Below, in pieces: positions 1-9,920 of a DNA stretch of 64,000 bases (position 1 is its first letter; each line of letters opens with the position of its first letter). The position numbers were made by a program, and so were the translations under genes. Source of the stretch: Marinifilum fragile JCM 15579 (GTDB lineage: Bacteria > Bacteroidota > Bacteroidia > Bacteroidales > Marinifilaceae); NCBI RefSeq assembly GCF_001310955.1, contig NZ_BAZX01000008.1, positions 62,001-126,000 of the forward strand. Direction: 5' to 3'. Under the pieces are notes generated by a model. The model was not told the DNA's origin and did not search any database. It saw only the letters and a program-made list of their open reading frames with translations.

Positions 1-2913
1 GCCATTTGGATCACCAAGGATTGCTCTTGGCATGCTTGTGTTTGGATTAGATTCAGTCCAGGCATTCAAAGTTGAAGCAAGGAAGTTTTGACCCGCTGAC
101 ATGTTTTCTAAATAGTAGCGATTACCATTGTACAAATCATTTCCATGCGAACCATAGAACATCATTGAGAAGTCAAATCCTTTGTATTTCGCATCAAAGC
201 TTAAAGAATAGGTGAAATCAGGTATTCCGCTTCCTGAATAAACCTTATCCTTTGGATCGATTACACCATCTCCGTTCACATCTTTAAAACGAATATCTCC
301 AGGTTTTGCATACATTTGTAATAAATTACCTTCTGGGTTAACATGAGCATTAACTTCATCCATTGATTGGAAGATTCCATCTGCCTGATACAAGTAGAAA
401 GCTCCAATTTCAGTACCAACTTTGGTTTGTGTTGGGAAATGTGAATCACCATACTTTAAACCTTCGCCAAATAGTGATTGATCTGCATCTGCAAGGCTTA
501 AAACTTCATTTTTCATGGTGGTTAATGTTCCATTTATATTAAATGTGAAATCACCTTGATTTTTGTGATATCCCAGTTCCAATTCAAAACCTTTGTTTTC
601 AATTTCTCCAACATTAACTACAGGGTTGTTTGTACCTGCTGATGGTGCAAGTTTATTGACAACCAACATATCCTCAGTTGTTGTATTGTAATAGTTTGCT
701 GTACCAGTGATTTTTGAGTTGAATAAGGCAAAATCTAATCCTAAGTTTTTAGAAATGGTAGTTTCCCATTTGAAATCAGCATTTTCTAAATCCCATGCGA
801 TACTTCCTGTCCAAGGATTAGCTCCGGTTCCTTTAACTGAGCCGGTGCTAGAGTCGGTTCCTGAAAAAATTAAAGCTTCATATTGATACAAGCCTAGTGT
901 AATTTCGTTACCTAATTTACCCCAAGAAGCACGTAATTTTAAGTTGTCAATAAAGTCATATGATGACATGAAATCTTCTTCGGTAATTCTCCATCCCAAT
1001 GCAACAGAAGGAAAAGTTCCATACCTGTTATTCTTACCAAATTTAGATGAACCATCACGGCGAGCAGTTATTTGAATTAAATACTTGCTGTCGTATGAGT
1101 AATTAACACGACCAAGAATAGAAGTACGAGTATATTCATCATTACTACCTGATGCATTATAAGTACCACCTTTACCACCATTCAAGGTCATAAAGTTCGG
1201 ATCAAGGAAACCTGCAGGGATATCGTTTGTTATTACTTCATCACCTTCTGCAGAATATTCAGTTTTTTTACCTGTTACATTTGCACTAATCCAATTGTTA
1301 GTAATTTTAGATGCTGTGTAACCAATTACAGAGCTTACTGAGTGTTTACCAAAATCTTTATTGAAGTTGATTAGGTGCTCCATAATTTGCGAACGGTAAT
1401 TGTTACGCTCTTCGCCATAATAAATCCAGTCTTCGCCATCTTTAGGGCTTCGCTGAAATTTAGGATGATAGCTCCACTCAATATTGTTGCTGTTGATTAA
1501 TCCTAAGTTTACTTGATATGATAACCAATCAGTAAGTTTAAGGCGTCCGGTAATATTTGCAGTAAAATATTGTAAATCGGTTTCACCTTTATTGTTGATA
1601 TGATTTGCATACGGATTGGCATTAGCGGGCATATCGCCATATGTCAACTGTACATTACCATCTTCGTCAAAAGGAGTAATTAGTGGAGTAAGGTTATAGG
1701 TGTCTCTTATCGAGAATTTTGCGCTTTCAGAATTGGTTTCTGCATAGGAAATATTTGCATCTACCTTTAAACGGCCTTTTTCCATTCCAAGCTTTGCACG
1801 AAGTGTCTTTTTTAGGTATCCACTTCCAATAAGAGTACCTTCTTCATCATTCCAACTTCCTGAAATACCATAGTAACCCAAATCGTTACCACCATTAATG
1901 CTAACATTATAAAATTGTTGCATTGCTGTTCTTGAAACTTCATCTTGCCAGTTTGTATTTGCTAAAATAGGATCTGTGACGTAAGATGGTAATGCTTTTT
2001 GATCATCATTTGATGCATACTTATTGTAGTTTTCGTACATCATTCTGTGAACTTTTACATATCCTTCAGAATCTAACAAGTCTAATTGATCAATTGCCTT
2101 AGCTGATCCCACATGCATGTTGAAATCAACATTAACTTTTCCTTTTTTACCTTTTTTGGTAGTGATTAAAACCACACCATTGGCAGCACGTGAACCATAA
2201 ATAGCTGCAGCAGCACCGTCTTTCAAAACTTCAATAGAGGCAATGTCATCAGGATTAAGTAATGACATTGAACCTGGTAATCCATCAATAATGTACAATG
2301 GATTGTTGTTACCAATAGTACCAATTCCGCGGATAGTAATATTTGAACCAGCTCCAGGAGCTCCACCATATTTGGTAATGGTTACCCCAGCAACTTTTCC
2401 TTGTAATGAATTTACAGGATTTGAAGATGGAGTTTTTGCCAAATCTTCTGCTTTTACAGATGCAACAGCACCAGTCAAATCCGATTTTTTCTGAGTTCCG
2501 TAACCTACTACAACTACTTCGTTCAAGCCCTGAACATCTTCTTTAAGAACTATATTTAAGCTAGTTTCATTTGTAATGGTAATTTCTTGATCTACATAAC
2601 CGATGAATGAAAATTTAACAACTCCATTTGCAGGAACGTCAAGTTGAAAATTACCATCGAAGTCTGTTACCGTACCAAGGGTAGTTCCCTTTACAAGAAT
2701 GTTAACACCAATTAGAGGTAGGTTTTGCTCATCAACAACCTTACCGGTAATGGTTTTTTGGTTTTGTTGAATTGCCTTGGTTTTCATAGACCCTGCTGCT
2801 TGAAGCGGTTGAGGACCAACTAAAACAGCTAGGATGCAAAGTTTCATTATCCATGAAACCAATCCCTTTTGCACGGATGCATTCCGCACAACAGTTTTTG
2901 CGTTTTTTTTCAT
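1..2913 (-). CDS. SusC/RagA-family TonB-linked outer membrane receptor (C-terminus beyond window)
   Basis: Read on the minus strand from the ATG at 2911-2913, the frame stays open to base 1, giving about 971 residues without a stop. The protein imports oligosaccharides or peptides across the outer membrane with a SusD partner, driven by TonB. A signal peptide (about residues 1-41) precedes a carboxypeptidase-regulatory-like domain (about 50-135, with GTTLGTVTDFDG), the SusC hallmark NEVVVVGYGTQKKSDLTGAV, and a plug with LYIIDGLPG and AAIYGSRAANGVVLITTK. The remainder is barrel, and the visible end (IPRAILGDPNG) is typical of the last quarter of SusC. There is no STN domain, so sigma/anti-sigma signalling is not expected. 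The SusD partner and enzymes should lie left of the window, so the substrate is unknown. Confidence 0.95.
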   Translation of the reverse strand, partial: MKKNAKTVVRNASVQKGLVSWIMKLCILAVLVGPQPLQAAGSMKTKAIQQNQKTITGKVVDEQNLPLIGVNILVKGTTLGTVTDFDGNFQLDVPANGVVKFSFIGYVDQEITITNETSLNIVLKEDVQGLNEVVVVGYGTQKKSDLTGAVASVKAEDLAKTPSSNPVNSLQGKVAGVTITKYGGAPGAGSNITIRGIGTIGNNNPLYIIDGLPGSMSLLNPDDIASIEVLKDGAAAAIYGSRAANGVVLITTKKGKKGKVNVDFNMHVGSAKAIDQLDLLDSEGYVKVHRMMYENYNKYASNDDQKALPSYVTDPILANTNWQDEVSRTAMQQFYNVSINGGNDLGYYGISGSWNDEEGTLIGSGYLKKTLRAKLGMEKGRLKVDANISYAETNSESAKFSIRDTYNLTPLITPFDEDGNVQLTYGDMPANANPYANHINNKGETDLQYFTANITGRLKLTDWLSYQVNLGLINSNNIEWSYHPKFQRSPKDGEDWIYYGEERNNYRSQIMEHLINFNKDFGKHSVSSVIGYTASKITNNWISANVTGKKTEYSAEGDEVITNDIPAGFLDPNFMTLNGGKGGTYNASGSNDEYTRTSILGRVNYSYDSKYLIQITARRDGSSKFGKNNRYGTFPSVALGWRITEEDFMSSYDFIDNLKLRASWGKLGNEITLGLYQYEALIFSGTDSSTGSVKGTGANPWTGSIAWDLENADFKWETTISKNLGLDFALFNSKITGTANYYNTTTEDMLVVNKLAPSAGTNNPVVNVGEIENKGFELELGYHKNQGDFTFNINGTLTTMKNEVLSLADADQSLFGEGLKYGDSHFPTQTKVGTEIGAFYLYQADGIFQSMDEVNAHVNPEGNLLQMYAKPGDIRFKDVNGDGVIDPKDKVYSGSGIPDFTYSLSFDAKYKGFDFSMMFYGSHGNDLYNGNRYYLENMSAGQNFLASTLNAWTESNPNTSMPRAILGDPNG

Positions 2914-2938
2914 AAATTTAGATGCGTTAAAAGTTAGT

Positions 2939-2974
2939 TTTGTTGTTCTTTATTTAAGCGTTCAGAACAACAAA
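2939..2974 (-). promoter_or_regulatory. 11-bp stem-loop in the susC leader
   Basis: On the minus strand TTTGTTGTTCT (2964-2974) pairs perfectly with AGAACAACAAA (2939-2949) around a 14-nt loop, ending 25 nt before the SusC start codon. A second hairpin (AACAGGGA/TCCCTGTT, 2990-3018) lies just upstream. There is no U-run after the stem, so it does not look like a terminator. Control of translation or RNA stability is inferred. Confidence 0.45.
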
Positions 2975-3342
2975 CGATTAATATTTGATAACAGGGATTG
3001 TTGGTAGCTTTCCCTGTTTTCTTTAATTCTTCGTTTATTAAAACTTATTGGTGTGCAATTTTAATTCTAATATATTACATTAGACACAACGACTGTAGTA
3101 TTACTCCAATAGTTCTATGTAATAATCAATTGGCTTAATTTGAGGTGGTATTGAAATAGTTGGTAGCTATTCCAATGATACGATGAGATATCAACAGATA
3201 AGACATTCAAATAATCCGCGATGAGAATGTCTGTATACTAGTCTAACAGTTGTTGCTTGCATGGGAATGAACATTAACGTATAAACAATTAAAATTCTAC
3301 TTCATTTATTCAATCTCCGGGTTTTAATGAAAACCTTTGCGG

Positions 3343-3350
3343 CAAATATA
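3343..3350 (-). promoter_or_regulatory. Probable -7 box for the susC-like gene
   Basis: The minus strand reads TATATTTG, an exact match to the Bacteroidota -7 consensus TAnnTTTG. No TTTG-type -33 element lies at 19-21 bp; that position holds the palindrome at 3369-3382 instead. If used, the transcript would have a 5' leader of about 420 nt. The rest of 2914-3560 has no convincing gene. Confidence 0.4.
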
Positions 3351-3368
3351 TAAAAAAACACTACCAGT

Positions 3369-3382
3369 ACATACTAGTATGT
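3369..3382. promoter_or_regulatory. Perfect 14-bp palindrome, candidate operator
   Basis: ACATACTAGTATGT is its own reverse complement. Its centre is about 25 bp upstream of the minus-strand -7 box at 3343-3350, where a -33 element would sit. That is a plausible site for an activator of the SusC-like gene. No regulator gene is adjacent in the window. Confidence 0.35.
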
Positions 3383-3560
3383 GAAAAAATAACAAGTTTT
3401 TTATAGGACATTATTTATTCTTGTTTCTGAAAGTCTTATTTTTATTGGTATTCCGAAGATTGCTAGATGATTGAAAAAAAAAGTAAAAAAATAGGTCATT
3501 CTATAATTTGTATTAAAAACGAACACTACTAAGCTGTTATTGCATTCACAAAAGGGCATA

Positions 3561-3587
3561 AAAAAAGCTGATCTAGAATCAGCTTAA
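3561..3587 (-). terminator. Rho-independent terminator after the DUF493 gene
   Basis: On the minus strand AAGCTGAT and ATCAGCTT pair around a five-base loop (TCTAG) and are followed by a run of Ts. It lies about 25 bp past the stop of the DUF493 gene. Confidence 0.75.
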
Positions 3588-3612
3588 TCATTTTTTTATT
3601 TTAAATTCCATT

Positions 3613-3885
3613 TTATAATGCCATTATTCCTCGAATACCTTGAGCTCTTGAATAGATTTCTACTACATCTTCAGCCGAATTCATCACGATCTTTACCGTT
3701 ACTCCAATAAATCGAATGTCTCTTGATGTTTTATAGGCAAATTCTGTTTCTTTTGGAAACAAGTTTCTTACGGCATTCAATTTCTCTTCGTTGTTTGGTA
3801 CTATGAATTTAAACATGTATAGCGAAGGCCATTTTGTTGAATCCAGCAACTGTTGTTTGATTCGATTATATTTTTCCTGATCCAT
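3613..3885 (-). CDS. DUF493 family (YbeD-like) protein
   Basis: A 90-residue soluble protein with no signal peptide. It matches the DUF493/YbeD family of small ferredoxin-like (ACT-like) folds: a central stretch KFIVPNNEEKLNAVRNLFP, then RDIRFIGVTVKIVMNSAEDVVEIYSRAQ and the C-terminal GIRGIMAL. The family probably binds a small ligand or modulates a partner, but its role in Bacteroidota is not established. Length is normal. It is a single gene transcribed away from the RND efflux operon and has its own terminator. Confidence 0.8.
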   Translation of the reverse strand: MDQEKYNRIKQQLLDSTKWPSLYMFKFIVPNNEEKLNAVRNLFPKETEFAYKTSRDIRFIGVTVKIVMNSAEDVVEIYSRAQGIRGIMAL

Positions 3886-3969
3886 TTTGCAAAGATAAGT
3901 TTAGGAGGCGCAAAAATGGAAATATTTTTGGTATTTCATCTGTTTATTTTATCATGTTTCTGCCAGATG

Positions 3970-4035
3970 GAACTTACCATGAGTAAATAATCATTCTCGT
4001 GTTTGAGTTAATAATTATTTACTCATGGACGGTTC
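3970..4035. repeat. Long inverted repeat in a divergent promoter region
   Basis: CCATGAGTAAATAAT (3977-3991) is repeated as a perfect reverse complement at 4014-4028, and GAAC/GTTC (3970-3973/4032-4035) extends the pairing outside a symmetric 3-nt mismatch. The 22-nt centre is unpaired. It sits in the 337-bp gap between the leftward DUF493 gene and the rightward efflux operon. No U-run follows either side, so an operator or RNA structure is likelier than a terminator. I see nothing else firm in 3886-4222. Confidence 0.6.
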
Positions 4036-4222
4036 ATGTTATCTTACTTGTATTTTAAAAGGGAATAAAAAGAGAAGGGAATTGATTGAGTAAAATTGGA
4101 AAAATTAACGATTCATTAAGTTTTTATCTTTTAATAGCAAAAAAATATTCTTCTGTAAATCTTATCTTTATACTTTTAAAAAATCTAAATAAAATTACAC
4201 CCATTAATAACACACTTTATCT

Positions 4223-5344
4223 ATGAATAGAAAGATTGTAATTGTCTTGTTGGTTATTGCAACCTTGTTATTGGCAGGACTTGTCTCAACTTTTCTTAAG
4301 GGAATGAAAAAAGATCCTGAGAAGAATTTAAATCGTGCAAAACTACCAATCGTAAAAGTTCAGTTGGTTGAATATAAATCATTGGAAGCACCAGTAATAG
4401 AAAAGGGTAGATTGGTTTCCAATTTGCAAGTGAATTTAAGCTCTGAAGTAGCTGGACGTATTGTTGAAACGGGAGTTCCTTTAAAAGTGGGGCAAAAGTT
4501 TAAGAAAGGTGATCTTCTTATCAAGATTTACGATAAGGATGCTCGAATGGATTTGAGAGCTCAGAAAAGTAGATTTTTAAATAAATTGGCAGAGAATTTA
4601 CCTGATATTAAAGTTGATTATTCTGATAATTTTCAGAAATGGATGAACTTTTTCAATTTCATAGATCTGGATAAAAATATCCCTGATTTGCCTGAAGTAA
4701 AATCCGATCAGGAGAAAGTATTTATGGCTAGTCGTAATATTCTGGGAGATTATTATGCAATTAAAAGTGCTGAAGTAAAACTAGAAAAGCGAATGATTTA
4801 CGCCCCATTTGATGGTTCGTTTGTAGAGGTGAATACACAAATTGGTTCAGTTGCAGGAATGGGGACAAAATTAGCAGGTATCATTGAATCAGATAATCTG
4901 GAATTACAAGTTCCTGTTGAATCGAAAGATATTAAATGGCTGCATATAAATGATGTAGTTGATATTTTGGACTCGAATGGTGAAATTATTTCTACAGGAA
5001 GGTTGATTAGAAAATCTGAATTTGTTGACCAGGGAACACAATCAGTTTCTGTTTTTGTGAAGATTAACAATGAAAGAGGTGTTGAATTGTATCAGGGGCA
5101 GTTTTTAAGTGCACGTTTTCGTGGGAAAATCATAGAAAATGCCATGGAAGTATCTAGGAATGCTGTTTTTAGAAACAATCGGGTATATGTTGTTGAAGGA
5201 GACTTGCTAAAAGAAAAACAGATTAATGTGATTAAATTAAACGAAAATACTTTGGTTTTTAATGGGCTGAATGAAGGTGAATCTCTTGTGATTGATATTC
5301 CTGTAAAGGCATCGGATAGCATGAAAGTTAAAGTTGTAAATTAG
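4223..5344 (+). CDS. RND efflux periplasmic adaptor (membrane fusion protein)
   Basis: A 373-residue HlyD/AcrA-type adaptor linking the inner-membrane RND pump to the outer-membrane channel. An N-terminal membrane segment (about residues 4-24) is followed by a lipoyl-like half with NLSSEVAGRIVETGVPLKVG and GQKFKKGDLLIKIYDKD, an alpha-helical hairpin (about 110-190), the returning half (YAPFDGSFVEVNTQIGSV) and a beta-barrel/membrane-proximal end. No lipobox is seen. It is the first gene of an operon followed by the permease (24-bp gap) and the TolC-like protein. The substrate cannot be told; the pump belongs with HAE1-type drug exporters rather than metal exporters. Confidence 0.9.
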   Translation: MNRKIVIVLLVIATLLLAGLVSTFLKGMKKDPEKNLNRAKLPIVKVQLVEYKSLEAPVIEKGRLVSNLQVNLSSEVAGRIVETGVPLKVGQKFKKGDLLIKIYDKDARMDLRAQKSRFLNKLAENLPDIKVDYSDNFQKWMNFFNFIDLDKNIPDLPEVKSDQEKVFMASRNILGDYYAIKSAEVKLEKRMIYAPFDGSFVEVNTQIGSVAGMGTKLAGIIESDNLELQVPVESKDIKWLHINDVVDILDSNGEIISTGRLIRKSEFVDQGTQSVSVFVKINNERGVELYQGQFLSARFRGKIIENAMEVSRNAVFRNNRVYVVEGDLLKEKQINVIKLNENTLVFNGLNEGESLVIDIPVKASDSMKVKVVN

Positions 5345-5368
5345 ATTTTCTCCTAAAAATAACCAGAG

Positions 5369-8300
5369 ATGGAAAGAATTGTATCACAATTTGTAAAGTA
5401 TCCGTTTTACGGAAAAATGATAATTGCCCTGCTTGCCATTGCGGGGATTACGTCGATGATGTTTATGGAGAAATCGTTTTTCCCACAAACTGAATCGAAA
5501 ACAATAACAGTTTCGATGGTATTCCCCGGTGCGAGTCCGAAAGAGGTAGAGGAGGGAATTACATCCAGAATTGAAGATGCCATAAGAGGAATCGTTGGAA
5601 TTAAAGAGATGAATTCAGTTTCTTCTGAAGGGTTTGCCAGGGTAACCATTACAACTACAGGAGATTATGACTTGGATGAAACATTGGCTGATGTGAAAAA
5701 TGCAGTGGATGGTATTCCAAGTTTTCCAAGTGGAGCCGAAAAAGCAGTTATTGCAAAGCAGAGAGCTACCACGCCTGCAATGCGAATGGTTGTAACGGGA
5801 AGTGTTGATTTAATTACTCTTAAAAAGTATGCTGACGAAATATATGATGATTTGATGCGCTCCAAAAAAATGTCTCAAATCTCATTGTCAGGATTTCCTC
5901 GCTTAGAGCTTTCTGTAGAGGTGAACGAGGATAATATGCGCAGGTATGAACTTACTTTTAGTGAGATATCTGCAGCTATAGCAAATAATAATATTGACAT
6001 TTCCGGAGGGACCATTAAAAATGAGGTAGAAGAGATATTGATTAGGACAAGAAATCGTTCAGTGGATCCGGATAAGATTGGTGAGATTGTGTTGAAAGCC
6101 AATCCTGATGGGAGCTACTTGCGAATTAGAGATGTTGCAGATATTCACTTCCAGTTTCAGGATGTTCCGAATTCAACTTTCGTAAATCAGAATCCGGCTG
6201 TTTCTATCGTAATCAATAAGTTAAACAATGAAGATCTTCAAGATATATCTGATTTTTGTAATCAATATGCCGAAGAGTTTAACAGTAAACATACTGATGC
6301 TAGCCTAGAGATTACCTTCGATTTTGTAACCATGTTGCAATCCAGATTGAATTTACTCTTTTAAAAATGGAGGGTATGGATTATTATTGGTAGTGCTTGC
6401 CTTGGCTTTATTTTTAAGCTTCCGATTATCTCTTTGGGTAGCATGGGGAATTCCGGCATCTTTCCTTGGAATGTTTATTCTGGCTAATTTAACTGGTGTT
6501 ACCATTAATATGATTTCGTTGTTTGGAATGATTTTGATTATTGGAATTCTGGTGGATGACGGAATTGTGATTGGAGAAAACATCTACTCTCATTTCGAAA
6601 AGGGAAAAAGTCCAAGGCGTGCTGCCATTGATGGTACACTGGAAGTAGTTCCGGCAGTTCTTACCTCTGTTACAACTACAATGGTTGCTTTTTCGCCCTT
6701 ATTGCTAGTTACGGGTAATATGCAATTTCTTTATGAAATGGCATTTGTGGTAATCGCCTGTTTGGGATTGTCTCTATTTGAGAGTTTGTTTGTTCTTCCA
6801 AGTCACGTTGGGAATGAAATTGTTTTAAACAGAAATCGAAAAGATCACTTATTAAATCGAATCCGAGCTAAATTAGAAAAAGGCATTAAGTACGTGCGTG
6901 ATAAATTTTACATGCGTGCACTTGATAAAATTGTTGAGTGGAGATGGTTTGTTCTCTTTATTCCAATTGCATTAATTGTGATTACTGTTGGTTTGTTCCA
7001 GGGAGGATTTCTGAAAAGTACCTTCTTTCCAAACGTGTCATTTGATACTTTCAATATCAATATGGCATTTAAACCAGGTACCAACAAGGAGGTTACCATT
7101 CGTCAATTAAAAGAATTTGAACAAGCTGTTTGGGATGTAAATGCTGATTTGATGAAGGAGTTTAAGGATACGTCTACCTATATCAAATACACAAATGTGT
7201 CGACAGGTGCAGCTTTTAGTGGACAGGAATCTGGTCCTCATGCAGGTAATATAACTGTTACTTTACGTGATTTGGAAGGGTCTCCTGTTTCAAGTTTTGA
7301 TATCACCAACAGGGTAAAAAAGAAGATAGGTGATGTGAAGAATATTGAAAAGTTCACCATTGGAGCTTTTAACCGATGGGGAGCAGCCGTTTCAATCAGT
7401 TTGCTGGGTAACGATTTGCAGGAATTAAATCAAGCCAATGAATTCTTCCAGGATGAATTAAGAAAGATGACTTCCTTGTATAATGTGAATGATAATAATC
7501 CGTTGGGAAGTAGAGAGGTACGCATTAAATTGAAACCTAAAGCTTACTTTTTAGGGATGAATCTGAGTTCCATTACTTCTCAAATTCGTCAGGGATTTTT
7601 TGGAGGACAAGCGCAGCGCTTGCAGGAAGGAAAAGATGAGATCAAAGTTTGGGTAAGATATCCAAAAAGTGATAGAGTCTTTATTGGTCAGATGGAAGAG
7701 ATGAGAATCCGAACTCCGCAAGGGGAATTTCCGCTTTCAGAATTGATAGAGTATGATATTAAACGTGGACCTGTTAGTATTCAGCGTTACAACGGATCAC
7801 GTGAAATTAGAGTAGAGGCTGACCTGTTGGATCCTAACGAGCCAGTTCCTCCAATATTGGAATATATCGACAATAATATTTTGCCGGAATTAGATGCACG
7901 TTTTCCGGGTGTTCGTTATGAGTATCAAGGCCAACAAAAACGTGCTGCAGAAGATATCGCAGAAATGAAGCTTTACTTTTCCATTGCCTTCATCGTGATT
8001 GTTTTTATTGTAATGATTCACTTCCGAAGCTTTACACAGGGAATCATTGTATTGATGATGATTCCGCTTGGTGCTTTGGGGGCAACCTGGGGGCATGGTA
8101 TCGAAGGGGTAATGGTTTCTATGTTGAGTTTTGGGGAATTGTGGCTCTCTCAGGTGTTATTATTAACGATGCGGTCGTCTTCCTCTCGAAATACAACTTG
8201 TTTATAGAAGAGGGAATGGAACCTGTTGATGCTGTAAAAGAGGCTGGTAGGGCTCGTTTTAGGGCAATCATTCTTACCACAATAACAACCTCGGTTGGAT

Positions 8301-8533
8301 TGTATCCTTTGATTTTAGAGAATTCATTCCAGGCACAATTTTTAATTCCAATGGCTGTAGCTTTGGCATATGGGGTTTTTATTGGAACCTTGTTTATTCT
8401 AACATTCTTCCCAGTACTCATATTGGTATTAAACGATTTAAGAAGATTCGTTAAAAGTGTTTGGGAAGGACGTGAGGTAAGTGCCAGAGAGGTGGAACCG
8501 AAAGTAAAAGAATCAAAAGTAAGTTTAGATTAA
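5369..8533 (+). pseudogene. RND efflux permease (AcrB/HAE1 type), interrupted by two single-base frameshifts
   Basis: The inner-membrane pump of the tripartite system, about 1,054 codons overall, a normal RND length. Residues 1-331 end at a stop at 6362. Reading continues one base on, where four Ts (6359-6362) stand in place of three, giving LFKNGGYGLLLVV. The centre carries the proton-relay motif GILVDDGIVIGENI of TM4. A second shift at 8129-8132 (four Ts where five are needed, restoring SMLSFWGIVALSGVIINDAVV) returns to the first frame, which runs to 8533. The +1 and -1 changes cancel overall but the gene cannot be translated as written. Perfect family sequence on both sides of each point suggests sequence errors. 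The N-terminal TM1 and porter domains and both TM bundles are present. Confidence 0.9.
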
Positions 8534-8573
8534 TCATAGGAGAAAAATTCTCTGAACCATTATAAATATTAAA

Positions 8574-9860
8574 ATGATAAAAAAGATATCATTAGCCCTA
8601 TTGTTTAATTGTCTTTTTTTGAGCTTGATCGCTCAGGAAGAATTAAGCTTGTCAAAAGCCATTCAGGTTGGCTTGGAAATCAACTATGAATTAAAAATCA
8701 TCCGTAAATCAGAACAGATTTCCGAATTAAATAATTCGTGGGGCAATGTTGGAAGATATCCTCGAATACAGTTTAACCTTCAGGGACGAGGAGTAAAAGA
8801 TTACAATGACACCAATGATTTTACCAGGCTGAGTGTAATTCCATCACTTGATATGAACTGGACATTATTTGAGGGCTTTGCTGTTCAAATAAGAAAGGAT
8901 AAATTCGATGATTTGGAGCAGCTTTCAAAAGGAAATACTCTGGTAGCAATCGAAAACAGAATTGAGTTGATAATACTGGCCTATTATAAAATCTTACTCG
9001 AAAAGGAAAGATTGAAAGTAAGTGAGAAAATTATGAATTTGTCTTCCGACAGATATGAAAAGAGTAAGATTGGGAAAGAGTTGGGAAGTGCAGTTACCTA
9101 CGATGTTTTACAATCGAAAAATGCCTGGCTCGAAGATCGATCATCATACTTATTGCAAGAGGTTAATTTTAATAATGCGGTGCGTGATTTGAACTTTTTA
9201 TTGGGCGTTAAAGAGAGTAAAACCTATAAGTTTTCAGATGAGTTTTTGCCAATAAGCGACGAATATCAATTGGCCAATTTATTGGATAAAATGCTAAGTA
9301 ATAACAACAACTTAAAGAATCGTTACATCCAGGAAATGATTTTAAGGAGAGATGTTGAGCTGGCTAGAAGTAATTTTTATCCTAAGTTGAATTTTGGTGC
9401 AGGAATTCAAGGAAACAGAATAAAAACAAAACTTGATGGCATGTCGTCCAGTACAACAGATTCTCATAATTTGTATGCCAACCTTAGTTTGAGTTATATG
9501 ATATTTAATGGGAATTCGAATCGCAGGGCATTACAAATTGCAAAAATTCAGGAAGAGATTGGAAAAATCGAAACAGAGGATTTAAAGCATACGCTAACGA
9601 ATGCCTTAGCTCAAGATTATGAGTTGTACCAGGTTAGAAGGGAGTTGTATTTATTGGCAGAAGAGAATTTGGAAGCTGCCGAGTTGAATTTGTCTATTTC
9701 GAAGGACAAATATGAATCGGGTAGCATTAACTCCTTCAACTATCGTGATGTTCAGATTGGCTATCAAAATGTGGCTTTGGCCCGATTAAATGCTATATTC
9801 AATTTGATTCAATCCAGAACCTCACTGGTTCGATTGACGGGAGGAATTTTAAACGAATAA
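8574..9860 (+). CDS. TolC-family outer membrane efflux protein
   Basis: A 428-residue outer-membrane factor completing the efflux operon 40 bp after the permease. A signal peptide ends near LSLIAQ (residue 21). Two related halves of long alpha-helices and barrel strands follow (VTYDVLQSKNAWLEDRSSYL; later INSFNYRDVQIGYQNVALAR), as in trimeric TolC channels. Length is typical. It is followed by a bidirectional terminator, which marks the end of the operon. Confidence 0.9.
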   Translation: MIKKISLALLFNCLFLSLIAQEELSLSKAIQVGLEINYELKIIRKSEQISELNNSWGNVGRYPRIQFNLQGRGVKDYNDTNDFTRLSVIPSLDMNWTLFEGFAVQIRKDKFDDLEQLSKGNTLVAIENRIELIILAYYKILLEKERLKVSEKIMNLSSDRYEKSKIGKELGSAVTYDVLQSKNAWLEDRSSYLLQEVNFNNAVRDLNFLLGVKESKTYKFSDEFLPISDEYQLANLLDKMLSNNNNLKNRYIQEMILRRDVELARSNFYPKLNFGAGIQGNRIKTKLDGMSSSTTDSHNLYANLSLSYMIFNGNSNRRALQIAKIQEEIGKIETEDLKHTLTNALAQDYELYQVRRELYLLAEENLEAAELNLSISKDKYESGSINSFNYRDVQIGYQNVALARLNAIFNLIQSRTSLVRLTGGILNE

Positions 9861-9877
9861 GTAATCTCACAAATTAT

Positions 9878-9912
9878 AAAAAGGCTATTCAACTGATGTG
9901 AATAGCCTTTTG
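9878..9912. terminator. Bidirectional terminator between converging genes
   Basis: AAAAGGCTATTC pairs with GAATAGCCTTTT across a 9-nt loop. A-rich bases precede and T-rich bases follow the stem, so it can serve both the TolC-like gene (plus) and the thioesterase gene (minus). Confidence 0.85.
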
Positions 9913-9920
9913 TTTTGTTC

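Noticed and set aside
3369..3382. Palindrome as an insertion-sequence target or end
   Set aside because: No flanking direct repeats or transposase; operator is the simpler reading.
6340..8210. Programmed ribosomal frameshifting in the RND permease
   Set aside because: RND pumps are not known to use it, the sites lack a classical slippery heptamer with a downstream structure, and the same kind of indel affects unrelated genes here.
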